From Paragonimus skrjabini miyazakii (lineage: Eukaryota; Platyhelminthes; Trematoda; Plagiorchiida; Troglotrematidae): a stretch of 64,000 bases of DNA. Both the position numbers and the translations under genes were made by a program. Positions 46,483 to 58,784 of the stretch are shown piece by piece. The stretch lies in NCBI GenBank assembly GCA_014338405.1, contig JTDE01000901.1:48712-112711 (forward strand), written 5' to 3'. Position 1 is the first letter of the stretch, and every line of letters starts with the position of its first letter. The notes beneath the pieces are model-generated. The model saw nothing but the letters and a program-made list of their open reading frames with translations. It had not been told where the DNA came from and did not search any database.

Positions 46483-47980
46483 GTGCTACACAACTGCTGT
46501 GGCAGTGGTCCTCTTATTAAATACAACATTATTCTGTCCTTGTTCTCCCTACTGTCACCTTTAGACTGTGGTCATCCATAAGGAATCCACTACTGACTCT
46601 GAAGAGCACATTGCCAAAATGCCCCCCAGGAGACACGTCTGTCACTTCCTAAATCAATTTCAGTCATGTCTATAGTTTGATCCAATTGTTTCATTCCATT
46701 CCACGATTCTGTGATTCATTTAGGAACAGTCGCATGATGTTGGTCCTGAATCTCATACAAAGATGTGAATCGTGAGCGTAAAGTTGATCTACCGTCACTG
46801 CTTTGTTGTGTTAAGCATGAATCTTAAGTCTTAGGTCCATTTTATTTGAAAAAAGCAAACATCATCACCATCTTCTCACTGTTCACGTGTGATAATGGGC
46901 CTATCAGGAAAATGCTAAGCTTTCCAGTTGTCTGGTGACCTATATAAATTCATTTCATATGAATAATTCCAGGTCTAAAAGACATGTTCACGCCGGTTGA
47001 ATTTACGGAAAAGGTGAATATCACAGTGTTCTTTCTGTAAAACTTTTTTAAATTGACCATAATCGACCATAAACAAACTGACCGGGGTCAACGTATAACA
47101 TCCCCGTCACTTTGTATATCTTTAAAAAGATGGACACAGTTCACTGTTCTCAAATGCACTTTGTCTGCTGCCTGTATATTGTTGGTACTCATCCTTGAAG
47201 TTTAGTTTGTTCAGAATGATTATTCTGCCTTGAATGATACGTGTACAGTGCCTACCTTAACACACCATTCAAGACGACAGTCTCCTCTGGGATGATGTAA
47301 CGAACGCTTTCACCATTGCGACCTAGTAATGTGCAATCAGAAGCCAGAGCGCTTGAAGACATTGTTACGCGTCAAGCTGTTGTCCTCGTGTGGTTTCAGC
47401 AAAAACTCCGTCTGTTATTATTTCGGGCTGAAGATTACCCCTTCTCACCTGGAAAAACTCAGTGAATTCCCTCGCCACTTCTAAATTGAACTACCTTTCG
47501 AGGATCATTAATATGGCAATCCGTTTAACTTAAATTAAAATGATCGATAGGTAAACAGAAAGGCAACGCATGTTGCAATAAGTTAACACTTTGTTTACTG
47601 GTGAGAGTAAACGAATTATTAACATATATCAACATATGCATTCTTCTTGCACTGATGAAGTCTTGAGGAGAATCCAATGTTTGAAACAAAGTTTCCTAAT
47701 TACCCCGTCATTTTGAATTGAAGAACACTCGTTTATCCAAGTGTTTTGCCGAGGCTTGCTATAACCGTACACTTACTCATTATGTAAACATCTTGTGTTA
47801 CTGACTAGAGTGGTTATATAACACGTGAGTGACCTGAACATTCGAGTAAAGTACATCCTCAAATCTAGTTTGAGTAGATTACTAGCAGAGGTGAGAAAAA
47901 GTATAGTGAAGTATGATGAGAAAAGAATCACTCTCATTGCCTGAGGTCTGTGGGGTAAAAATTAGACATTCTTAACCCAC
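46483..47980. other. No recognisable feature
   Basis: AT-rich, no supported frame, RNA gene or repeat copy. Confidence 0.5.
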
Positions 47981-48092
47981 CTGTGAGGTTTGGAGTAAGA
48001 GTTTGTGAGGCAAAATTGGGAGTCAGAATTCGGTTAAACAAATGAACGGTTGATTGTCTGTTCTTTCTCAAGGAGCAGACACCGTTCATCAG
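47981..48092 (-). CDS. Possible internal exon (minus strand)
   Basis: On the minus strand an acceptor with a T-rich tract (aatttttgtttcgtcgag) precedes 112 open nt ending at a strong donor (cacag|gtgggt). The reading is LMNGVCSLRKNRQSTVHL and then a Thr/Pro/Asn-rich part. No domain is recognised. An 80-codon plus frame at 48357-48599 lies 260 bp away but on the other strand. Confidence 0.25.
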
Positions 48093-49439
48093 CTCGACGA
48101 AACAAAAATTGCCACTTGTTGAAGTAAACCGTGACACAAGTTCGTGTTTACCGGAAGTTCAGTGGCTTCTTCTTGTTGTCAACAGAATAAAATTCGAAAA
48201 CGGTTTAAACGCGCATCAGGTCATAGGTTCAACTCAAATATATCAGTTATTTAAAAGGAAGGTAGAAATGCAGCAGAAGCGTTGGAAGTAAGGACCACCT
48301 ACCAAACTATATTGTATGCTAATCAGTAGTCGATCGACCCATGATATTATATTATTATGTATGATATGATATGTATGATAATAAAATCAATAACTGCTTG
48401 CTGGCTGGGCGAGAAAGTGTTACAATCTTCTAAAGATATCATCAACATGAAACTTCCGTATATGCGTCAGACATTGGGGAAAACAGAAAGAACGGACCAA
48501 CAAGCTTTAATCACAGTTGATTCTGGAACGTTTGAGCTGAGGGAGTTACAAACGCCAAAAGAAAGCTTCATGAATCTCAGAATACTTTCCGTGCAGTGAG
48601 TTCATTACTGGCTTATTACTAGCTCTAGAGAGGACCGATTCTGAGTTAAAAATATCCATACAATCGTAATGTAACAACGTGATATATGCTTTGCATCAGG
48701 AAAGGCAGCGATGGCAAGCCGCCGCAAAGTTAGGCTGAGTGTGAGGATAAGTGTGATTAGAATATAGATCAGGCATCATGGGAGGAAAGAGTGTAGGATT
48801 TCAGGGCTAACAGCAAAACACTCGGTGGCTGACTGTTTTAGGTGAGGTGAACTGTGTTCACCCAGGATTGGACCCCGTATTCAAACCATGAGTTGTGAGA
48901 TACTGAAGGATCTTCAAGTTCTGCAAGGTTCTTAGTTGAAACGAATCATTACTAACTTATGCCGTGAATTTCAAATTTCAAGAGTTCTAAAACTCTTTTA
49001 CTCGAATAAGCTCATTGTGCCAAAACACTGGAAATCACATACAAAGCCGGTAATTACCAATGTTACATTACTTGTAATCACTAACTTCCGTTTGCTTCTA
49101 GTAGTAATTGGTTCACGCGGCGACAAAAACGTTTTGGGACAAATGAAAATTAATGCAACCCACGTGATAAGCTTGACAATAATTCGAAATGATCGGTTAG
49201 TGTCTCGATCACTCGCTAGCCAACAGTATGTATATTGAGTTGTGTGATGAAAACCAGGCTTGGAGGTAGATTGAAGCAAACTGCAATCACATTTTAAGTT
49301 TTATTCAAATCGTTCCGTTCAACATTCCACATGTAAAGTGACAACCTTGTTTTTAGATGAATACAGGGTCATAATCTGAATGAAGAATCTTTCCAGTGTA
49401 CATTTGCATCCGGAACTAATCCGTAATTCCTATCTACAA
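48093..49439. other. No firm gene; short ATT/ATG-rich repeat
   Basis: An imperfect tat/gat-rich run (atattatattattatgtatgatatg and similar) lies at about 48340-48386. The plus frame 48357-48599 is partly hydrophilic and GC-richer but has no matched splice sites. Frames at 48936-49279 overlap on both strands. Confidence 0.4.
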
Positions 49440-49610
49440 TTGGGTAGTGAGATGGCTCTGCAGCCGACACCAAGTCATTAGAGCTCTTCAGTAGTGCATA
49501 TCCTCGCCACTGCCGGAACTTGAACCACGGACACGTTGTTCATGAGGCAACCGTGTGGGTGATGTTCAATCTATATGAACATTAAAATCCCCTACTACTA
49601 CTCATCAGTA
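49440..49610. mobile_element. tRNA-derived SINE with inverted 5' part
   Basis: 49440-49553 is the minus-strand promoter and body of the SINE family: cggttgcctcatgaa, a B box GTGGTTCAAGTTCCGG, then gaggatatgcactactgaag and gagctctaatgac. From 49554 the plus strand reads the family tail (gggtgatgttcaatctatat, then cccctactactactcatcag). The two blocks cover different, non-overlapping parts of the element. The 5' part is therefore inverted relative to the 3' part, as twin priming produces in LINE-mobilised copies. No target-site duplication was found by eye. Confidence 0.7.
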
Positions 49611-52435
49611 AAATAAGAATACGCAAAACCTGTTCTTCCTAAATAGCGTTTTACCATTTCAATGCCCATTTACCGATTTGTCGAGACATTATCTTCTATG
49701 TTATATGCTGTTCTCATATTTGCTCACCAAGTTGTTCCGAGTTGGCACCCTATGTTCTGCTCAAATTGATGCTAGTATTAAGGAGTGGATGTTGACACAG
49801 CCCAGCATGCTGTATGTAGTTTCACTACTGAGGAACTAAACACATTTGTACAAAGCGACGGTTTTGTTTAGACTATGTATTTGTTCTAGTTGTAGCTAGA
49901 TAATCGCATTTTTCCGTATGCGAGACTTTCGGCTCTGCACCGAGTGAACAGGGGAGTAATTATCGGTGCACATGTTCTGACGATCTACCAAAATTATAAG
50001 CTGCCTATTATGACAGTGATTAGATAGATACTTACAATCGAAATGTTTGGACATTTTTCCATACGATATTTTTTGAATAGTGTTGCATACTTGAGTTCGT
50101 TTTGTAGACAGTTTTGGTATAAAATACCTACCGGCACGCACAACTCAACAGTACCGCAATGTTTCGGGAAATACAGACATTTTCCTCTTGTGCATTCATA
50201 TTCTAAGCCATGCATCAGACGTTATTGTTTTGCTGCCTCCTTACGAAACATCACGCCACTACAGAATCACATGACATAAGACTGTACGTCCAATTAAACA
50301 TAAGATTTCGAACCAGGGATTCTTTTCTTCACGTACTGCACGCGCATTAACATCATGATGCCTTGGCTAAACTGTTGACGATTTTACGAGCTAGTAATTA
50401 TAAAAATCCCAAGTTCAACATGGCACCTTTGCGAACTCAAATCAAACTCCATTAAAGCCTAACCACTGGCAGTGTACATTCACAATGATATAACCTGCCA
50501 ACCCGCTCACTGCTGTATACTTCATTGAAGATATTGGCTTTTTTAGGGGCTGTAAAGTATGCCGTACTCCGGTTGACCTAATTGCAACAAATACGAGCAG
50601 CTACCTCAGCATCTATTGAAAAGAACGGGTCTGTGGGCAACACATATCTTCAACGTTGTCGTCATTTACGTTGTAGCTGATGTGGAAAGTACGAAAGAAT
50701 CTGACACCCTAACTTTGTTGAAACAAACTTCTTTCTTCTAGCTCTCAAGAGAGGTGATCTCACTCCAGATAGCGTCGCACTTTGAGTTGAAAACAAGGAA
50801 GCTGGTTACCAACCAAGTATCGTCAAGTCACGACCTTCTACAGAAATGCTGTGTATGGAGTTCATAAAACACTGCTTCTTCCAATCACTGGAACGGAAAA
50901 TAAAAAGCTGTTTTTCTGCCGCTCACCACAAACACCCAAAATTTTGCCTTATGTTGCAACTGTTACTCAGCAGAGCTGTTTTCATCAAGTGCTACGTGAG
51001 TAGTGTTGCACGATACCATATACCTCTTTAGTATCTACCCACTGTTGCTGTCGCACACATTTTAGCTACTCTGACGACACAGCAAACTCATTTGTGATAG
51101 TGAACGGAAAAATGTTAATACGTTGAGGTCTCCAGCAAACAACGTATTGCAGAAAATCCTCACTTCTTATCCATTAGTCGTTGGGGAGGTTGCATCGACG
51201 GTACGTTCAGAAAACTCCACGAGGCTTGCTATTATGGTTATTGTTGCAACCGGATCTACGACCTACCAACGCGTAAGTTAACTATAACAGATAATAGAAC
51301 AACGGTTAACGACAGGTCAGATAACGGAACAACGGATAACGCTAACAAAAAACGGACGACGGAATATACACGGGTAACTCGGAATTTCTAAGCAAATCCA
51401 ACCACCCAAGGTCAACCCATGAAGACAGGACGAAGACTGGCCTTCAAGCTAGCCTTATTATGTCGCTCATTTCAAAGACAACGTGCTCACAAACTCATTC
51501 ATATTTATGGAATTTGTGACCAATAAGAATGCATGGTCAAAAACTAAACCAGACAACAGTACAGTGCAGTGATACCCCAGTTAAAAGGCGAACGTGTAGG
51601 TGGGATGTCGAAGGTAGTAACGAAAGGTCAAAAGCGTCCGTGAAGGAAGGAAAATTATATATCAGTTCAATCTTTGAACGCTACTTAAGACAGTAATGTT
51701 TTGAGCATTTTATGGATCAAATAAAACCCTCCCCTACCATCATACTTAAGTGCAATGATTTCAACATAATCACCCACCTTAAGAAGACAAATAACATTGG
51801 TTAACATGTGACAGCAACACGTTTAGCCTCTCTCTTCAAAATCGTTTACCCAAAATGGCTTGGAAACACACACACGTTGAACCATAATCTCCGACATCTC
51901 CTCTCTTAAAGATCAGCGCAAAATCACAATCGGGTAACCGTCAGCAATAATGACCTTCTTGTAAAGAGAACACTGTGTAAATCATATACTAACGTGAAAG
52001 TGAGACTTGTGTGCAAAGTATACCGTTATATACGGGATATGGGGGTGATATACATCTAACCACTGTACATCCTTGGTGCATAGTATGAGAAGGTTTTGCT
52101 AACAGCAGATAGGATACAGAGCTCACCTAAATGTGATCGGAATAGTGAATATCCTCAGTGCGTTTGAGCAGCTCATTGGCCGATACGTTTGTAGTAATTT
52201 GGTTTTTTGTAGCAGATACAGAATGGATTAAATTTGAAAGAACTGCTACGCTGAATGTTCATCACCGGCACACTGCTGCAACCTGAATGACGTGAACAGC
52301 GAATTGTATACAAGTTGCAAAAAACATAGCAAAACTATGGATTAATTTACTGCTAGCGCCCACAGTATATAATCTACCACTTCGAAATAGGACTGAGTGA
52401 ATGGTGTGTGAGTTATGGGGGCAGAAAGATGATGT
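49611..52435. other. No recognisable gene
   Basis: Chance-length frames on both strands, densest at 49896-50279. The 51.27-51.37 kb stretch has short tandem-like words (aacagataatagaacaacgg / ggtcagataacggaacaacgg), a small diverged direct repeat. Nothing else seen. Confidence 0.45.
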
Positions 52436-53250
52436 AATTATCACTGCTATTCTCATCTCCGCTATACTGATCCTAATCCACAACAAAACCTCCATCATTT
52501 CCATTGTCATGACAGATGGTATCCTGTGAATGATCACGTTATTCACAAACAAATTGAACCAGACCATCGACCTCACCTTCAGTGTCATCCTTAACCATCA
52601 ACTTCTCCATTACACTGGTTGCCACCTTCACCATCACGATCAACGTTAACAGGAGTAATGTAACTTTCTTGGTTGTTCTACTTACTTTCACAAGAATCTC
52701 AATTCTCCTTGGAACATCCAGTGTTTAGCATATGATGACTGTGGCCACTACGTTGTTCATCAACTTCACAATCACAGTCAGCACCCTTTTGATCATAATC
52801 AACAAATCAGTCAAAAACATCTCATTGTAAATCAGCAACACTACAGTCCTTACTGCCAACACCATCTCCATCAGCTTCCCTGTCAGTTTCATTTGCGTCA
52901 GAATCCTCATCAACAAACCAGTCGTTGCATTCAAACTTCCTACTGTCCCTAACCTTCTCCTGCCCATCATCATCATCATCATCATCGCAGTAATACTCAC
53001 CATCAACTCTAATCTCCTTCTTCACCTTGTTATCTTGAATTAAAACACCAATGTCCCTGTCCCCAAAATTATTGTGCATTTCTTCAAAGACTGTGTGAGT
53101 GCAGACGCCATAGGTATTTTACCTTTTGTCAACAGCCTCAGTAAAGGAAAACACCAAACGTCCACCACATGCTTCTTCATCGTTTGCGTTCCCCACATTT
53201 TCAACTTGAAATTCATCACATTTGCTGAAAACTCAACTGAAACATGTAAG
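52436..53250 (-). pseudogene. Decayed aspartate-rich coding stretch
   Basis: Minus-strand frames through this region are strongly acidic whenever open. The best piece (52822-53079) reads KKEIRVDGEYYCDDDDDDDG, then FECNDWFVDEDSDANETD, then ADGDGVGSK, to a TGA. The same frame resumes past further stops with FVDYDQKGADCDCEVDEQR and VNVDRDGEGGNQCNGEVDG. After a frame change come KDDTEGEVDGLVQFVCE and DNGNDGGFVVD. Upstream, FQVENVGNANDEEACGG lies in another frame before a stop. Several of the stops are TGA. The pattern is that of one long acidic protein, perhaps built from degenerate repeats, broken by stops and frameshifts. The (GAT)7 run at 52965-52985 encodes the poly-Asp. I know no family for it. 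Imperfect GAT-type repeats producing acidic frames without any gene are the alternative. It lies beside the Penelope fragments but does not resemble them. Confidence 0.4.
52965..52985. repeat. (CAT/ATG)7 trinucleotide microsatellite
   Basis: Seven uninterrupted CAT units on the plus strand, read as seven GAT (Asp) codons in the acidic minus-strand frame. Confidence 0.9.
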
Positions 53251-53293
53251 ACAACTTATGCAAAGTTCTCCCGTAACAAACGTGAACACAGAA

Positions 53294-54254
53294 GTCAGAA
53301 ACAGTTTTTGCAGAAGGTATCGCTGGAGCATATTTCGCTGCATCGCATCAGGTACATATTGCAGTCTGTGGGTTTATATAGCAAAGTTCAATGGGCATTG
53401 CGAAGCTAAGGAGCAAAATCAACAACCATAAGTCTTTCTGCACGCAGAGTGGTAGCTACCATTTGCCAATTGCTACCGCCCCCACGAACCAGAGAAGCCT
53501 TCGATTTTTTGATGCGTAACGTAACCGAAACGCCTTCCCCGGGTTCCATTGAGGTCGACAAGTCAACAGGTGTCAAATGGTCGATGGCACTGGTTCATTG
53601 TGGTTTGTCACATCCTGACTTGAGCCCACTATTGTGGTATCCATGAGAGTTTTGCGATCCCGAACTGGAATGTGTTCGTTTGCCCGATTACATCACTGCC
53701 ACTCCGTTCTGCTTAGTTGAGTAGCCCGGCACTCACACACCGGTAGCAGTGTTTTCAAAGGCGGTGTTGGGATTCGGGTGGTGGTAAACAGCATGACCAG
53801 TTGAGCTGCATGAAACGTGCGTCCCATAGCCGCCGTGAGACGGGTTTTCAACAGTGTGGGAATGTCATCACCTTTGTATGGCGAACGCAGGTAGACATTT
53901 AGTTTGGGCGCTGTTGAACACATCGCGGCGGCTGACTTTTGTTCCCTGGATTTCTAAACAAATGCCGATGGTTAGCCACTTTGTTTGGGCGTGGTTCTCA
54001 AGAATGACATCTCTTCGGCCAATGTTTCTCTTGAACGGATTCTTCTTGCGCGATAGAACAAAGTCCTCACCAGACCCCGGTTGTACTGGATCGGGACAAA
54101 ACTGTGAAAGTTCAGGTATTGTCCAGTCCAAGTGTGTTTCCGGTAGACGGACCGCAGTAAACAGTCGTCTTTCTGGCGCTTCACGAGAATATCCAAAAAC
54201 ACCAGGGTTTCATCCCGTTCGTGCTCAGTGATGAAGCTTATTTTAGAATTCAGA
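53294..54254 (-). pseudogene. Penelope-like element, 5'-truncated copy (RT end, GIY-YIG, 3' UTR)
   Basis: The minus strand reads the late part of a Penelope-type RT from about 54253: HLNSKISFITEHERDETLVF, then LDILVKRQKDDCLLRSVYRK and RRIRSRETLAEEM. The frame breaks near 53975-53925, then 53693-53923 continues with NVYLRSPYKGDDIPTLLKTR, then MGRTFHAAQ and LKTLLPV. This is the RT-to-nuclease linker of the family. CECRATQLSRTEWQ stands where the GIY-YIG core (usually C.CGA.YIGRT) should be, so the core is lost. ANEHIPV, HLLT and KAFRLRYASKN follow in other frames, then a 3' UTR (53294-53440). RT palm motifs are absent. Its 3' part is an inverted match to the plus-strand copy at 54255-54641. Confidence 0.8.
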
Positions 54255-54641
54255 TGCGTTATGTGTGATAAGTCACAAGGAGCCAGCATCATCGGTCGCT
54301 CGACATCTGTTAACATGTCGGCCCCAACTGAACCTGCGGGAAGCTATTCCGGTATGTTACGCAACAAAAAATCCAAAGCTTCTCCGGTCCACGGAGGCGA
54401 TAACAATTAGCAAATGGAAACCACTTCTCTACGTACAGAAAAACTTGTTCGTCAGTACCAGATTGCCTTGGTAACTGATGTGCATGGAGGTGTGTAAGTG
54501 TGCGTGTGTTTATGTGGTTGTTGATTTTGTTGTTCAACTTCACAATGTCTGTTGTACTTTGCTATATAGACTGCAGTATGTACCTGATGAGATGCAGTGA
54601 AATGTGCTCGAGCGATACATTCTGCATAGACTGTTCCTGAC
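54255..54641 (+). pseudogene. Penelope-like element, second copy (endonuclease C-terminus and 3' UTR)
   Basis: The plus strand reads SSVARHLLTCRPQLNLREAI, then VCYATKNPKLLRSTEAI and KWKPLLYVQKNLFVSTRLPW to a stop at 54474. This is the C-terminal end of the Penelope GIY-YIG domain and closes with the family's usual LPW-type terminus. The 3' UTR (54475-54641) includes a GT-rich run and the segment tgctatatagactgcag, then tacctgatgagatgcagtg, which matches the reverse complement of 53294-53440. The two copies point outward with their 5'-truncated ends touching at about 54254. This copy preserves the reading frame better than its partner. Confidence 0.8.
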
Positions 54642-57600
54642 ATGTATGACTGCCGATGCAAATGTAGAAAACAATACCTTCAGCAAAATCATTCATGATC
54701 CTACCGGATCTAAACGAAACCTTCTTTCAGATGACATTATGTTACTCGATCACCTGCGTGTCAACTGGTCCTCCGACAGGCTGATTGCTCACCGATCAAA
54801 TTGCCATTAACTGCCGTTTGAGATATTTTGATCTGTTCCAACATTCTGGAAGCTGCGTGTGCAATTTCTTGAAGTAAACCTGCTAAGTCGTCGAATGTTA
54901 CTCATTTCTTTGGACAGCGTCGAGGTTCAGTAATCGTTAATCAATGACCGTTGCTGTGAGTATCATCATTACGGAATATCGATCTCCGTTGGAATAACAG
55001 TATGAAAGATCTAATGCATACCATTTGAAAAACTTGTGGTGAAACTCAACTACTGACACAAAATATGTTAATCACATACTGTGGATACAAAGTCTGTTGG
55101 TCTTCACCAGAAATCCATATTCAGTAGATCACATTTCTTCTCACACTGTAACGACTGGCAATGAACAATGGATGCCCTATTGTGTTATATTTAACGACAA
55201 TCCGGAGTATGGTATTCTGGATTAGTCGAACATTATATAATATGAATAGATGAGTATATAACATGAACACTATGTAATATGGAATCGTGCATTTTCACAA
55301 AATGGAATTCACTTCTAATTTCAAGTTCAATATACCAACCATTCGGCAATGCAAATACCAATTAGTCGTTTATGTACATCAGCTGCAGAAGACGAAATTT
55401 TAGGAAACCAACGCTGGAAATCATGTGCTGGAACAGCGTAAAAAGCCTTTTCTCAATAAGGGGCAGTAAGTTTACATTTTAACCATGATATATTACAATA
55501 ATATACGGCCTACTCGACCACTGTCTCCAATAGTGAGGTGTATATTATTCGGTTCGCGCCAAACAATAGATACTGCAAACTTGGAACAAACACGTCTGCA
55601 GTAAGAAAACAGAGAAAATGATTTTAAGAGATTGATCATCTTCTATTGCTCTGAACAATACTTGCCACGTTTGTCAAGATATATAGACCCCTTAGGCTGT
55701 ATGGAATTCGCTTACAATTAATCCGTACATTTGGTCTTAATTTAGTTCAAAATTAACACAGACAAAATCATCTCCTGTAGTGATCTTATTTTAAAACAAA
55801 TTCCCGCTCTGGTTAGCTACTTGCCTAACGTCCAGACAAAAAACGATATCCGGTTGTTTTACGTCATTGCGTTTGAACACAGATACGTTTTTTCATGCAT
55901 CACCAGCTATGTAAACAAGCCCCATTCTCTATTCAATCTCACAATCACGTGGCTGCTCATGTTTGACATGCAGTGATCGGAATCTGCCAGCGCCTGGTTT
56001 GTATTTTCATACAACATCTAACGACGTTTATGCCTATGTAGTGTAATGTACCTTTAAGACACAACACAACTGTTTGGCAATCCATAATGCCTTGGTGTTT
56101 AACATAATGGGATTATGTGTAATAATGTCATAATCCTAACACACAATTCATACACTGTTCAATGATAATACATATTTAAAGTGTTACAAATGTTCGGAAT
56201 ACATAATATTCCTTACTCTACGAACTTGAATCACCTTACTACGAATCGAGGTAGAGTTGGGCGAGCAATCACAAAGAAATATATATATCGTGGTAAGCTC
56301 CTAAAATTCTCACAATTTACCTCGCTCAAATGCGATGAACTCAAAACTGTATTGCTCCAGTCAAATCAAATTCGTATAGCACCTTTTATAGTTTTAATCC
56401 AGGGTAAATTTAATTAGCTTATAAGTGTTTGCAAGAAATATCATGTCATACGAGAGTTTTCCACACAGTTAGTATATTTTAGGAATATTGCTCACTTTTG
56501 CAGAGGTATTACAAAAAAGATCGTAGATTGCACACATTCACGCTAACAATCTTGCAAACGTAATTTAATGACAGGATTTCTCGACTGCAGGTTTTTCCAA
56601 ATTACTGCAAGTTACATCCTCATGACAACAATGTAACTTTGATTAATAAATGTGCGCATTCTACTCGGAAACGTAAGAAAAAATGTGTTCCATTACAGCA
56701 ACTGACGTTTTTACTGTGGTGTAAAGTTGAGGTGTAAATGAATCAGAACAAGGTGCTTTGGAAACAGATGATATGGCTGTTCCTAACATGAATTTGAAGG
56801 GTCTTGGATCAATAACCAAGATATTTGGTTAATTTGGATAGATATTCGAACCAAAAATAATCGTTTCATGGAGAATAAAGAAAAGTATCGACGTTAGCTA
56901 AACACAGTAATGGGTCAGAATATCATTAAAGCTTAATCTGTGTTGTTGTCACAATCTGTTGTAGTTCGTTAACGTTTTTTCTCACTTATCTTGAATCACG
57001 TTTTTCACCAGTCTAGTATTTGTAATTCGCCCAAATCATATGAAGCATGCTTAACATTAGGTGGAAGTTGTTTAACTTTCGGAAACACTTACCTAACGGT
57101 GCGTTTTTGATAAGTTACCGCGGGCATCTTTAGCAAACAGTTGGAAAGAAGGTGGAATTATATTGTACTGTTTGAATTGATCAGGTGATGGCTGTTGTAA
57201 GTTCACGGAATTCAAAAGAAACATGACATCAACCTTTGGAGGTCACATAATATTTACCAAGGGTTGTAGACGATAAGCATATCGGAGTGCTTTGTAGCAA
57301 CAAAATGACTTGCTACCCTGGTTGTTAGAGCAGAAACGGTCATGACGACTTTAACAGATTAGTCCTGGAGCATTTGTGATGACACTAAATGCGTGACAGT
57401 TGACAGGAAATCAGTCGGTTTTAGAAAATGCCATTTTAGGAAGCAGCACAATCAAAGTCTGTGACCGATCGAAAGTTTCGTCTTAAGAAATGTTCAGGGC
57501 TAATCTTCTAGCGCAACACAGCTAGGCTTGATACATATAGCTTACTGCTTACAACGTTCTTAAACAGGTCGATGAGTTGAAACAGGAACAAAACAGGTAG

Positions 57601-58784
57601 GGGACTTTTGACTTTATACTGAGAAGTTTGAAGGTTCCAATAAAGCAACCATATACACTTCATAACAAACTGTTCTACAGTATAAACTCTTCTCTTTTAT
57701 ATGCGGGCTTGGACAATGGCAGTAGACTTTTTGTTGGACAGAACACAGTGAGTATGGTTTAAACGTGTCTAGCATATGTAGTGTTTTGCCCTCGCTCAAA
57801 CTTACGACCACACTGTGATCGTTCACTGACAGTGTATTTATTCAGTCAGAATGGATCAGAGTTCTTGTAACCGATATTCATGAAAAGTTTGGTAATTATT
57901 TGTCATTCATTCAATACGACCTTCGTTAACCCGCTTCAGCACATTGCGAAACTACCAGACGTTTGACTTTCTGAAACAATTCGAATCACATACATGTTTT
58001 CTAAACAACAGCCGGCTGAAAGGGCCACCTGTTATAAATTGTGCACGGTGTTCAGTTTACATGCAACACTAACTATTCACTAAGTATGCGGTCCATTACA
58101 ATTAAAAGTAAGTTAAAGATTACGCACACAATTTTGCACTTCTGTCATTACGTCTTTCCCTCTTAGCCTACAAACGTTGTTACTTGTCGACGCGCAGAGG
58201 TTTCAGAGCCATTTATCCATTAGAAGGTTCACTAACTGTCGTAAAACACTAGACGCCTTGGGCTACGTAAGAGATATTACGTTTAAGAAGGTGCTATTTT
58301 GGTGGTGAATGTTGTTGAGGAGGCTGATAAATAGGAGATCTCAAACGATACCTTGTGGATGAAAACGTGCACATATTCGAGTCCCTTGACGTAAAGTTAT
58401 GAACACGTTTATGACAATATTTATATCTGGACAGGCAGCAATACGCGCTTTTGTTTATTTTCTCAGAATTTGTTTCAGCGATATCAAGTTTTTCCAGTGT
58501 GAGTTGTTTGCATACGTGTTACTCAAGGTAAACAATGGTATCCCTGGCATTCAGTATAGTTCACGTAAGTCGTAAGTTGTACGAACCTAACAAAATTGCA
58601 GGTGAAGCACAAATGCTTAAATGGGTCGTACCAATATCAGTGTTTATGAGTTCTAACGAAGCAGGTTTGGTCCTGCTGAAGTTCTATATTACTGGATGTG
58701 CACAAAGTATGGCAGATTTCAGCTTCTGCATTAACATGTAATTGATGTTGTTCAACACAGTAAACCTAAGTCAAACTCCTGTTT
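54642..58784. other. No recognisable gene
   Basis: A 68-codon plus frame at 54604-54810 begins in the Penelope 3' UTR and continues into GC-richer sequence (FSKIIHDPTGSKRNLLSDD). It could be host exon or chance; no donor was found. The rest is AT-rich with chance frames only (56181-56417, 57614-57826, 58535-58741). Confidence 0.45.

Noticed and set aside
52725..53006. 93-codon minus frame rich in Met
   Set aside because: It is the ATG-phase reading of the GAT repeat; the GAT (Asp) phase gives the more coherent acidic reading.
53074..53431. Plus-strand frames of 111 and 69 codons
   Set aside because: They run antisense to the acidic stretch and the Penelope 3' UTR, with no splice signals or motif.
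53449..54231. Plus-strand frames of 65 and 125 codons (53449-53646, 53854-54231)
   Set aside because: The minus strand here reads Penelope RT and endonuclease segments; the plus frames have no motif and are shadows.
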